In this document: one piece after another, positions 7,658 through 14,692 of the stretch | Numbering within the stretch: the stretch's first letter is position 1 | How the letters are laid out: each line of letters opens with the position of its first letter | Source of the DNA: Actinomadura hibisca NBRC 15177 | Lineage (GTDB): Bacteria; Actinomycetota; Actinomycetes; Streptosporangiales; Streptosporangiaceae | Assembly (NCBI RefSeq): GCF_001552635.1 | Contig: NZ_BCRO01000048.1 | Span: forward strand, 1-50,550 | Reading direction: 5' to 3' | DNA length: 50,550 bases | Translations under genes and position numbers: made by a program | The notes under the pieces: model-generated | What the model was told of the DNA's origin: nothing | Databases searched by the model: none | What the model saw: only the letters and a program-made list of their open reading frames with translations

Positions 7658-7775
7658 GGGACCTCCTGCAAGGGATCTTTGCGGGCCTTTTCGGCTAGGT
7701 GAAGCGCTTGAGGAGGAGCGCTTGTTCGGTCTTCCGAGACTCCTCTGACCTGCGGGACCTCTCCAGCGACTCCTA

Positions 7776-7805
7776 GGGACGTCTTGGGACGTCTTCTGTT
7801 AATGT
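7776..7805 (+). promoter_or_regulatory. Tandem GACGTC operator and -10 box before HTH-DUF5919 gene 2
   Basis: GGGACGTCTT occurs twice head-to-tail with an exact 10-bp period (7776-7785, 7786-7795). The second copy ends 4 bp before a -10 box, TAATGT at 7800-7805, and no -35 hexamer is present; the sites occupy that place. This suggests a regulator binding on one face of the helix where sigma region 4 would sit. Confidence 0.65.
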
Positions 7806-7810
7806 CGCTC

Positions 7811-7840
7811 ATGACGCAATCTGCGCGGGAGGTTCGGTGA
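7811..7840 (+). CDS. Possible 9-codon leader peptide
   Basis: ATG at 7811 lies 5 nt after the TAATGT -10 box and opens a frame MTQSAREVR whose TGA overlaps the GTG start of the HTH-DUF5919 gene (GTGA at 7837-7840). The ribosome site GGGAGG of the main gene lies inside it. If translated as a leaderless ORF it would couple to, and perhaps tune, the regulator. It may equally be chance. Confidence 0.3.
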   Translation: MTQSAREVR

Positions 7841-8568
7841 ACGACTTGTTGCGGCGCGCCCTCGCCGATGCCGGGATCGCCGAGAAGGACGTCGCCGCGC
7901 ATGTTGGTGTCGATTTGAAGTCCGTGCAGCGTTGGCTTGCGGGGCGAACCCCTTACGCCCGGAACCGCAGGGCTCTCGCTGGCCTGCTCGGCGTTGACGA
8001 GGCGGCGCTCTGGCCGCATGTCGTAGAACATGCCCTGGTGACGGTGCCGCAGATTCCCGAGGTCATGGCGACCTATCCGCACCGGTGGGACGTCCCGCGG
8101 AGCGTTTGGCTATGGCTCTTCGAGCGGGCACGCCACCAGATCGACGTATTGGCCTTCGCTAGCCTGTTCCTCGCTGAGGATGCCGGGCTTCTTCGCATAC
8201 TTGCAGGGAAGGCGAGGGAGGGTGTCGCGGTGCGCATCCTGCTCGGCAGTCCTGATGGCGTGCGAGTTGCTGAACGGGGTGATGACGAAGGGGTCGGCGA
8301 GTCGTTGGCGGCGAAGATCCGTAACGCGCTGGTGGGGTACCGGCTGTTGGGCGGGGTGCCGGGTATCGAGATGAGGCTCCATGACACCGTGCTGTACACG
8401 TCGATCTATCGCGCCGACGATGACCTGCTGGTGAACCATCACGTCTACGGCGTGGCCGCTGCGAGTGCTCCGGTGATTCATGTGCGGAAGGTCGAGGGTG
8501 GTGACATGGCCAGCACCTACCTCGGCAGCTTCGAGCAGGTGTGGAGCGCTGCCACGCCGGTCGGGTGA
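7837..8568 (+). CDS. HTH domain-DUF5919 (PLD-fold) regulator, copy 2
   Basis: A 243-residue paralog of the protein encoded at 5112-5858; the two align end to end. The helix-turn-helix covers residues 1-55 (VAAHVGVDLKSVQRWLAGR), and the DUF5919 domain shows LAGKAREGVAVRILLGSP, LHDTVLYTSIYRADD and VNHHVYG. As in copy 1 the expected HxK lysine is replaced by Thr. GTG 7837 has GGGAGG 4 nt upstream. Unlike copy 1 it has no Nudix partner; a divergent pair of small unknown genes and the GACGTC-marked HD gene lie on its other side. Codon use is slightly less GC-biased than neighbours. Confidence 0.83.
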   Translation: MNDLLRRALADAGIAEKDVAAHVGVDLKSVQRWLAGRTPYARNRRALAGLLGVDEAALWPHVVEHALVTVPQIPEVMATYPHRWDVPRSVWLWLFERARHQIDVLAFASLFLAEDAGLLRILAGKAREGVAVRILLGSPDGVRVAERGDDEGVGESLAAKIRNALVGYRLLGGVPGIEMRLHDTVLYTSIYRADDDLLVNHHVYGVAAASAPVIHVRKVEGGDMASTYLGSFEQVWSAATPVG

Positions 8569-8647
8569 TCCGGTGTCTGTGCCTGGCTGACGTTCGGGAG
8601 TTGGTGGTAGAGGAACCGGAAGTCTCGACTCCGTCCCTCTCCTGGCC

Positions 8648-8674
8648 GCTGTGATAACCGATGGCTATCACAGC
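8648..8674. promoter_or_regulatory. Inverted repeat upstream of the SnoaL/SDR operon
   Basis: GCTGTGATA (8648-8656) and TATCACAGC (8666-8674) form a perfect 9-base inverted repeat around a 9-nt spacer in the 178-bp gap. It could be an operator for the operon starting at 8747 or a weak terminator for the gene ending at 8568. GTGATA-TATCAC halves suit GntR- or MerR-like dimers, but no such gene adjoins. Confidence 0.4.
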
Positions 8675-8746
8675 AGGTATTGGACGGCCTCGAAGTCTCT
8701 GACGCAAGATCGCCTCACTTGAACTGATCGCTGAGGGGAACTGCTG

Positions 8747-9196
8747 ATGAGTGCTCTGGAAGACCGTCTGAACATCGTCGAGACCTGCACTCGTATGGCC
8801 TGGCATGCCGATCAGCGTGAGTGGGATGCCCTTGCCGGGATCTTCGCTGAGAAGGTCACGCTGGACTACACCAGCCTCAACGGCGGTGAGCCCGCCGAAC
8901 TGACGCCCGAGCAGATCGTTGGGGGCTGGTCCCAGGTTCTGGGCGGCTTCGACGCTACCCAGCACCTCATCACCAACCACCTCGTCACGCTTGAGGGGGA
9001 CCGGGCGGTCTGCACCGCCTCCTTCCAGGCCACGCACCGGCTCGCCAATCCGTTCGGCTCGCCGCTCTGGACGTTGGGTGGCACCTACCGCTTTGACCTC
9101 GTGCGCTCCGGAGACGGCTGGCTCATCAGCGGTGTGGTCATGACCGCCACCTGGGCGGACGGCAACCAGAAGCTCATGGATCTGGTGGCTCGATGA
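8747..9196 (+). CDS. SnoaL-like (NTF2-fold) protein
   Basis: A 149-residue SnoaL-like polyketide-cyclase/NTF2-fold protein. The family pattern is clear: an N-terminal helix with WHADQREWDALAGIF, the acidic pocket VTLDYTSLNGG, and ATQHLITNHLVTLEGDRA in the middle. Members include cyclases, isomerases and many uncharacterised proteins. ATG 8747 follows GAGGGGA. It overlaps the next SDR gene by ATGA, so both are made together, probably acting on one small organic substrate. Confidence 0.88.
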   Translation: MSALEDRLNIVETCTRMAWHADQREWDALAGIFAEKVTLDYTSLNGGEPAELTPEQIVGGWSQVLGGFDATQHLITNHLVTLEGDRAVCTASFQATHRLANPFGSPLWTLGGTYRFDLVRSGDGWLISGVVMTATWADGNQKLMDLVAR

Positions 9197-9867
9197 TCGC
9201 GCTCGTCACCGGCGGGAACCGGGGCATTGGGCGGGAGGTGTGCGCCCAGCTCGTCGCGCAGGGGCACACCGTTCTGTTGGCGGCGCGCTCTGCTGCGGCT
9301 GCGGGCAAGGCCGCCGCTGATGTGGGTGCACATCCGTTGCAGTTGGACGTCACCTCTCCGGCCGACGTGGCTCGTGTCGCTGCGGAGATCGCCGAACGGT
9401 TTGGGCGGCTGGACGTGCTGGTCAACAACGCCGCCATCACCTACGACACCTGGCAGCGGGCGTCCAGTGCGGATCTCGATGTTGTTCGGGAGGCCGCCGA
9501 GACCAACCTGTATGGGCCTTGGCGGCTTATTCAGACCTTGCTGCCCCTGCTGCGGGCGAGTGACCATCCCCGGATTGTCAACGTGTCCAGTGAGGCCGCC
9601 TCGCTCACCAACATGGGCGGCGGCACCCCCGCCTACACCGCCACCAAAGTCGCCCTCAACGCGCTGACCAGGATGTTCGCCGCCGAGCTCCGCAACGACG
9701 GCGTCCTCGTCAACGCCATCTGCCCCGGCTGGGTCGCCACCGACATGGGCGGCCCCGGCGGTCGCCCCGTCGCCGACGGCGCGGCCGGGATCGTCTGGGC
9801 GGCCACGCTGCCCGACAACGGCCCCACCGGCGGCTTCTTCCGTGACAGCCGACCTCTTCCCTGGTGA
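9193..9867 (+). CDS. SDR family oxidoreductase (carbonyl-reductase-like)
   Basis: A 224-residue short-chain dehydrogenase close to carbonyl-reductase-like members: TGGNRGIG at residues 6-13, LVNNAAI, a catalytic Ser in VNVSSEAAS, the active site YTATK and the ICPGWVATDMGG segment after it. The ATG overlaps the SnoaL stop (ATGA). The C-terminus lacks the usual extended loop, being a short form. NADPH dependence is likely because of the Asn-Arg after the first glycines. Substrate unknown. Confidence 0.92.
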   Translation: MIALVTGGNRGIGREVCAQLVAQGHTVLLAARSAAAAGKAAADVGAHPLQLDVTSPADVARVAAEIAERFGRLDVLVNNAAITYDTWQRASSADLDVVREAAETNLYGPWRLIQTLLPLLRASDHPRIVNVSSEAASLTNMGGGTPAYTATKVALNALTRMFAAELRNDGVLVNAICPGWVATDMGGPGGRPVADGAAGIVWAATLPDNGPTGGFFRDSRPLPW

Positions 9868-9878
9868 AGGAGACAACG

Positions 9879-10496
9879 ATGAAGTTCAAGATCCTTGCAG
9901 TGGCCGGAAGCATGACGCTGGCTCTGACCGGCTCCGGTGTCGCCGTCGCGGCCCCGTCGAAACCTGCGGTCGCGCCTGGTGACAACCTCACGCCCGGCCC
10001 GCAGCACCGCCGCCTTGATCCGCTCGTGGGGACTTGGAAGGCAGTGAAGTACAACTACGTGCTCGGCCAGAACGGGCAGCCCATCGTCTCTCGCGACATC
10101 ACCGTCAAGGTGCGCTGGATCGCCAAGACCGGCGGCCGCTTCCTCGAAGAGAAGACCGAAGGCACCCTCGGCGGCGCCAAGTACTACCGGCTGGGCGTCC
10201 TCGGCTACTCCAACATCGACCGGCGCTACGAGTGGACGACCTTCGACAGTGTCACCCCCACCGCCATGACCTACCGGGGAGCCCCCACCACCGGCGGCGC
10301 CGGTCCTTTGTCCATCCCCGGCGAGTTCACCGACCCCGGCGTGCTCGGCCCCGACTACCTCGGCAAGACGATCCCCATGCGGACCGTCATCACCATCGGC
10401 TCCCGGGGGCGGCACACGTTCGATCTTTACTTCACGCCGCCTGGCCAGGGTGAGCGCCTGGCCGATCGGGTGGTCTACACGCGCAAGATCAGGTGA
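9879..10496 (+). CDS. Secreted DUF1579-family protein
   Basis: A 205-residue exported protein. A Sec signal peptide spans residues 1-29 (MKFKILAVAG, hydrophobic core, cleavage after AVA-A). The mature part begins LDPLVGTWKAVKYNYV and contains an eight-stranded lipocalin-like pattern typical of DUF1579, including RFLEEKTEG and YRLGVLGYS. Start is ATG 9879 because GAAGGAGA ends 5 nt upstream; it is 11 bp after the SDR gene, so it closes the three-gene operon. It may bind the small molecule handled by the SnoaL/SDR pair; that is inference. Confidence 0.8.
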   Translation: MKFKILAVAGSMTLALTGSGVAVAAPSKPAVAPGDNLTPGPQHRRLDPLVGTWKAVKYNYVLGQNGQPIVSRDITVKVRWIAKTGGRFLEEKTEGTLGGAKYYRLGVLGYSNIDRRYEWTTFDSVTPTAMTYRGAPTTGGAGPLSIPGEFTDPGVLGPDYLGKTIPMRTVITIGSRGRHTFDLYFTPPGQGERLADRVVYTRKIR

Positions 10497-10505
10497 AATC
10501 AGGGG

Positions 10506-11143
10506 GTGGCCTCGTCGCAGCCTGACCCCGGAAATGCTCTTGCCCGTCGCCTGGGGGCGGGGATGCCGTCGTCATCGGGTTGGGGGCGATGATCGGGGCG
10601 GGTGTGTTCGCCGTTTTTGGCCCCTATTTGGTTGTTGGTGTGGCTGCGTTGTTGGCGGCGGGGCCGGAGCGGCTTGCGGGCTCTGCTGTGCCGTTGGCTA
10701 CGGCGGTGGATGCTGCTGGGGCCGAGGGGTTGGCACCTGTTGTGCGGGTTGGGGGAGCGCTTGCCTCGTTGGGGGTGCTGCTGTCTCTGATTGCGGGTGT
10801 TGGACGGACCGGGCTGGCGATGGCTCGGCGGCGTGATCTGCCTGCCGGGCTCGCCGTCGTGCATCCGCGCCACCGGGTCCCGCATCGGGCCGAGATCGCG
10901 CTCGCGGTGGTGGTCTGCCTGTTGGTCTATTACGCCATTGCGAATGCGTCCGCGTTCACCCAGCCCGCCCGCGATCGGCGCTGGCCACGGGCTCTCAACG
11001 TCCTCGGCCTCGCGGGCTGCCTCACGTTGGTCGCCACCCTGCCCTGGCGGTCCGTGCTGGCCGGGGCAGGGGTGTTCGCGGGTGGGCTGGTCGGGCGCAA
11101 GATCGTGCTGGCGCGGCGGGCTACTGCTTCTGAGGCTGCGTGA
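10506..11143 (+). pseudogene. Decayed APC-family amino acid permease
   Basis: Remnant of a basic APC-superfamily permease. The first part, from GTG 10506, reads ALARRLGAG and then loses its frame: a single missing base near 10559 separates it from DAVVIGLGAMIGAGVFAVFGP, the canonical first transmembrane helix. Directly after that helix the frame jumps to late permease sequence (SAVPLATAVDAAG, VGRTGLAMARRRDLP, YYAIANASAFTQPA), so about half the protein, roughly helices 2 to 6, is deleted. About 210 residues remain against some 450 in intact relatives. It overlaps the convergent glyoxalase gene by 23 bp. Confidence 0.8.
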
Positions 11144-11537
11144 AGCGCACCATGTTGCCTGACGGGTCGCGGAACGCGCAGTCGCGGACGCCGTAGTGCT
11201 GGTCCATCGGCTCCTGCAACACCTCGCCGCCTGCGGCGCGGATGCGCTCGAACGTCGCGTCGCAGTCGTCGGTCCGGAAGATGACCGCGCGCAGCAACCC
11301 CTTGGCCAGCAGCTCCGCCACGGCCCGCCGGTCGTCCTCCGACGCGTTCGGGTCCGCCAGCGGCGGTTCGAGCACGATGTCCACCTCGGGCTGCGACGGC
11401 GCGCCGAGGGTCACCCACCGCATCCCCTCGAAGCCCACGTCGTTGCGCACCTCCAGGCCGAGCGCGTCGCGGTAGAAGGAAAGCGCCTTGTCATGATCGT
11501 CCACAGCGATGAAGCACTGCGCGAGTCGAATGTCCAT
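11121..11537 (-). CDS. VOC family (glyoxalase/bleomycin resistance-type) protein
   Basis: A 138-residue vicinal-oxygen-chelate protein with paired beta-alpha-beta modules: MDIRLAQCFIAVDDHDKAL at the start, a central FRTDDCDATFERIR and the C-terminal RDCAFRDPSGNMVRFTQP. I prefer ATG 11537; a GTG three codons earlier (11546) overlaps the AraC stop as GTGA and is a serious alternative that would imply coupling. It is cotranscribed with the AraC gene, a common actinomycete pairing. Substrate unknown. Confidence 0.88.
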   Translation of the reverse strand: MDIRLAQCFIAVDDHDKALSFYRDALGLEVRNDVGFEGMRWVTLGAPSQPEVDIVLEPPLADPNASEDDRRAVAELLAKGLLRAVIFRTDDCDATFERIRAAGGEVLQEPMDQHYGVRDCAFRDPSGNMVRFTQPQKQ

Positions 11538-11542
11538 GCACT

Positions 11543-11968
11543 TCACGATAGGGACGGGGGCCGTCCCCCGGCTTCTCCATTCCTGACCGGTCGCGAGTAG
11601 ACCTTCGCGACGCAGGCCGGGACGGCCGCGCTCCCGCTGTGGTCGCGCGCCCGGTACGCGCTCGGACTTTCACCGACCAGCTCGGTGAACCGCGAGCTGA
11701 ACGACCCCAGCGACGTACACCCCACCTCGAAGCAGACCTCCGTCACCGACAGGTCGCCCCGCCGCAGCAGCGCCTTGGCCCGCTCGATCCGCCGCGTCAT
11801 CAGGTAGCTGTACGGCGTCTCCCCATAGGCGGCGCGGAAGCTCCGCGAGAAGTGCCCCGGCGACATGAGGGCGACGCGCGCCAGCTCCGGGACGTCGAGC
11901 GGCTTGGCGTAGTCGCGGTCCATCGTGTCGCGCGCCCGGCGCAGCCGGACGAGGTCTTCCAGCATCAC
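11543..11968 (-). CDS. Short AraC family regulator (HTH only)
   Basis: A 141-residue protein that is almost entirely an AraC/XylS double helix-turn-helix (residues 8-110: LDVPELARVALMSPGHFSRSF; SVTEVCFEVGCTSLGSFSSRF). There is no sensing domain, so it is either constitutively active or senses through a partner. It immediately precedes the VOC gene and probably regulates that operon. Start is GTG 11968, with ATG one codon on as alternative. The last 25 residues are Pro/Gly-rich and probably disordered. Confidence 0.9.
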   Translation of the reverse strand: MMLEDLVRLRRARDTMDRDYAKPLDVPELARVALMSPGHFSRSFRAAYGETPYSYLMTRRIERAKALLRRGDLSVTEVCFEVGCTSLGSFSSRFTELVGESPSAYRARDHSGSAAVPACVAKVYSRPVRNGEAGGRPPSLS

Positions 11969-12005
11969 CCGTCCAGCATTACACAGCCCTCCGACAGCGG
12001 GCCGG

Positions 12006-12620
12006 TCAGTTCCCGTCGGCCTGCTGGAACATGGCGAGGTGCCGCTTCAGCGTGGGCAACATCTCCTGCGCGAGCGCCTTAACGGGCGGGGAGTAGCCCT
12101 GCGCCTGCTCCTTCTCGGCCGCGGCGATGGCCTCCTGGTGCCCCTTGGTCATCGCGGCGACGAAGTCCCGGTCGAACAGGCGGCCGCTGGTCTTGCGCAG
12201 CTCCCGCCCCTCGGCCACCTGCTTGTCGCTCGGCTTGGTCGGCAGCTCCACGTTCAGGCCCTTGGCCGCGTCGCTGAGCTTCTTGTCGGCCAGGGTGTGG
12301 TCCTTGACGAGCATCTGCCCCAGCTGGCGGATCTCGTTGTCGCTGCCCTGCTGCTGGGCCAGCTTCCCGGCCTCGATCTCGGTCAGGCCGGCCTGCTTCG
12401 CCGTCGTCATCCACGCCTTGTCCTGGGCGGACGGCGGCGCGGCCGACACCGACGCGGGCGGCGACTGCGAGCTGGAGGCCGGAGGCGTCGTCGAGGCGGG
12501 GGCCTGCACGGAAAGCGCCTTGGAATGGGACGCGGGATGGTTCTCGGCACCACCGCAGGCCGTCGGCAAGGCGACAGCCGAAACGGCGACCAGGGCGGTG
12601 CCCAGCAAGCGGATGCGCAT
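12006..12620 (-). CDS. DUF4142 domain lipoprotein
   Basis: A 204-residue exported protein. The signal sequence (MRIRLLGTALVAVSAVALP) ends in TAC-GG, an imperfect lipobox, so attachment to the membrane through Cys is likely. A Ser/Pro/Ala-rich linker (about 30-70) leads to a four-helix ferritin-like DUF4142 domain with KQAGLTEIEAGKLAQQ, MLVKDHTLADKKL and FDRDFVAAMTKGHQEAI. ATG 12620 has GGAGGG 8 nt upstream, and the longer frame from 12656 does not. Single-gene unit; role unknown, often linked to envelope stress. Confidence 0.87.
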   Translation of the reverse strand: MRIRLLGTALVAVSAVALPTACGGAENHPASHSKALSVQAPASTTPPASSSQSPPASVSAAPPSAQDKAWMTTAKQAGLTEIEAGKLAQQQGSDNEIRQLGQMLVKDHTLADKKLSDAAKGLNVELPTKPSDKQVAEGRELRKTSGRLFDRDFVAAMTKGHQEAIAAAEKEQAQGYSPPVKALAQEMLPTLKRHLAMFQQADGN

Positions 12621-12742
12621 CGTTCGGCCCTCCAGCGGTTCGTTTCGTTCGTCCACTGCTGGGCTACCCGATGGTGCTCACCCACCCCAGAGCGGGGCGA
12701 CAAATGGAGCTTTCTAGCCCCTTTCTTGGCGTTCCCGGCCCG

Positions 12743-14608
12743 TCACCAGCTGAAGATCGGAGAGGACGGCACGTAGGCCCCCGTCAGGACCAGGCGCAGG
12801 TAGCGTCCGGCGTTCCTCAGGTACTCGTCCTTGCTCTCGGCCGCCCGCTCGATCGCCGGAAGGGCGGGCCGTGCGGCGTCGCCCAGATAGGTCAGGGCGT
12901 TGATGGCCTGCAAGCGCACGCGCGGGTCGGCGTGGCCGTCCAGCGTCTCGGTGAGGTAGGCGATCGGGCGTGACGTGTGGCCCAGGCGTGCGAGGGTTTC
13001 GGCCGCCACGACGCGGACCTGCGGTGACGGGTCGGTGTCGAGGCGGCGCGTCAGGGCGCGGACGGCCGGGCGGGCGGCGTTCCCGTGTTGCATCAGCAGC
13101 CCCGACGCCGCCCAGTACCGGATCACCTCGTTGCGATCGTCGAGCGCGCGGATGAGCTGGCCGACGTCGCGCGCGTCGCGGCGGATCGCGGTGGCCGCCA
13201 GCCGCAACACCCGCCGGATCGGGTACGCGCCGGGCGCGCGGCTCGCGTCGTAACCCTCCAGCGGGGAGCCCTCGGGGATGAAGCCGTTGTCGTTCACCTC
13301 GACGATGTGCTCGTCCAGCGCGCGGCTCAGGCGGCGGAGGTGGTGCCGGTGGCGGGGGTCGTCGGCCAGGTTGCGCACCTCGTCGGGGTCGTTGCGCAGG
13401 TCGTACAGCTCCTCGGCCGGCTTCTCCCGCCAGAAGCGCTCCTGGAGGGCGCTGAGCTTGCCGTCGATGTGGGCCTGCTCCCAGTCCTGGTAGCCCTTTT
13501 GCTGCCAGGCGAACGCCTGGTGCTGGCCCAGGATGCGATGCGGCGAGTAGTTGCGGATGTAGCGGAACCGCTCGTCGCGGACCGTGCGGACCATGTCGTA
13601 GCGCTCGTCCATGCGGTTGCGCATCCCGAACGCGTAGGGCGCGCGGCGGCGGGCGGTCAGCGAGGTGCCTTGCAGGTGGCGCGGCACACCGGCCTTCGCC
13701 AGTGACAACACGGTCGGCGGCAGATCGACCGACGCGACGGGCGACGCGACCGCCGACCCCGGCCGCGCGGGGGCCAGATGCGCCCACTTGCGCGGATACC
13801 GGACGACGAGCGGGGTGTGCAAGCCGCTGTCGTAGCAGTACCGCTTGCTGCGGGGCAGCACGCCGCCGTTGTCGGAGAAGTAGAAGACGATCGTGTCGTC
13901 GGCCACCCCGGCGGCGTCCAGCTCGGCCAGCTTGGCGGCGATCTCGCCGTCCACCTTCTCCATCAGGTCGTAGTAGCGGGCGCGGTCCGCGCGGATGGCG
14001 GGCGTGTCGGGCAGGTACGACGGGACGCGCACGTCGCGCGGGTCGGTGCGCCCGGGGCCCGCCGTGAAGACCTGCGACTCGTGCGTCGTCATGAAGGTGA
14101 AGACGGAGAAGAACGGCGCGCCCTGCGGCCGGTCCCGCCAGTGGGCGGTGGCGCTGGAGGCGTTCCAGATCCGCGCGGGGTCGAAGGGCCCGTTGTAGTC
14201 GGTCTTGGAGTTGTTGGTGCAGTAGTAGCCCGCGTCGCGAAGCTGCTCGGGGACGCTGCGCAGGAACGACGGGACCTTCCCCAAGGCCCGCATGTGCTCG
14301 GCGGGACCGCAGCTCTCGGCGTTCACGCCGGTGAGGAGCGCGAACCGCGACGGTGCGCAGACGGGCGCGCTGGAGAAGGCGTTCTCGTAACGGACGCCCT
14401 CGCGCGCGAGCCCGTCGATGGCCGGGGCGCGGGCCAGCTTGTCCCCGTAGGCCCCGACAAAGGGATTGTTGTCCTCGCTGATCAGCCACAGGATGTTGGG
14501 CCTTCCGCCGGGGCTCGCGGCGGCGGTCGAGGCGGGGAGGGCCGCCGCCAGCAGGCCACCGGCTCCGGTGGCCAGGGCGTGACGGCGGGACAGCTCGAAC
14601 TGGGACAA
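12743..14608 (-). CDS. Tat-exported Cys-type sulfatase with C-terminal HEAT repeats
   Basis: A 621-residue sulfatase of the alkaline-phosphatase superfamily. A twin-arginine signal (LSRRHALATGAGGLL) is at residues 6-20. Metal ligands appear in ILWLISEDNN, and the modification motif is C84-A-P-S-R88, whose Cys is converted to formylglycine; the required enzyme is encoded divergently at 14693. DDTIVFYFSDNGG supplies further metal ligands. After about residue 480 comes a helical HEAT-like region (VRALTRRLDTDPSPQVRVVAAETLARLG, split: DPSPQVRVVAAETLA and DPRVRLQAINALTYLG). I choose TTG 14608 because AGGAG lies 8 nt upstream and the twin-Arg motif follows at once; a far longer frame upstream is spurious. 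Substrate probably a sulfated polysaccharide or ester. Confidence 0.9.
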   Translation of the reverse strand: MSQFELSRRHALATGAGGLLAAALPASTAAASPGGRPNILWLISEDNNPFVGAYGDKLARAPAIDGLAREGVRYENAFSSAPVCAPSRFALLTGVNAESCGPAEHMRALGKVPSFLRSVPEQLRDAGYYCTNNSKTDYNGPFDPARIWNASSATAHWRDRPQGAPFFSVFTFMTTHESQVFTAGPGRTDPRDVRVPSYLPDTPAIRADRARYYDLMEKVDGEIAAKLAELDAAGVADDTIVFYFSDNGGVLPRSKRYCYDSGLHTPLVVRYPRKWAHLAPARPGSAVASPVASVDLPPTVLSLAKAGVPRHLQGTSLTARRRAPYAFGMRNRMDERYDMVRTVRDERFRYIRNYSPHRILGQHQAFAWQQKGYQDWEQAHIDGKLSALQERFWREKPAEELYDLRNDPDEVRNLADDPRHRHHLRRLSRALDEHIVEVNDNGFIPEGSPLEGYDASRAPGAYPIRRVLRLAATAIRRDARDVGQLIRALDDRNEVIRYWAASGLLMQHGNAARPAVRALTRRLDTDPSPQVRVVAAETLARLGHTSRPIAYLTETLDGHADPRVRLQAINALTYLGDAARPALPAIERAAESKDEYLRNAGRYLRLVLTGAYVPSSPIFSW

Positions 14609-14692
14609 CGGGGAGCTCCTGTCTGCGGCGGAGATGACCGGATCATGGAGTACGATCCTTCGCAAAGTCAACTTAACTAGTAGGAATAGTCT

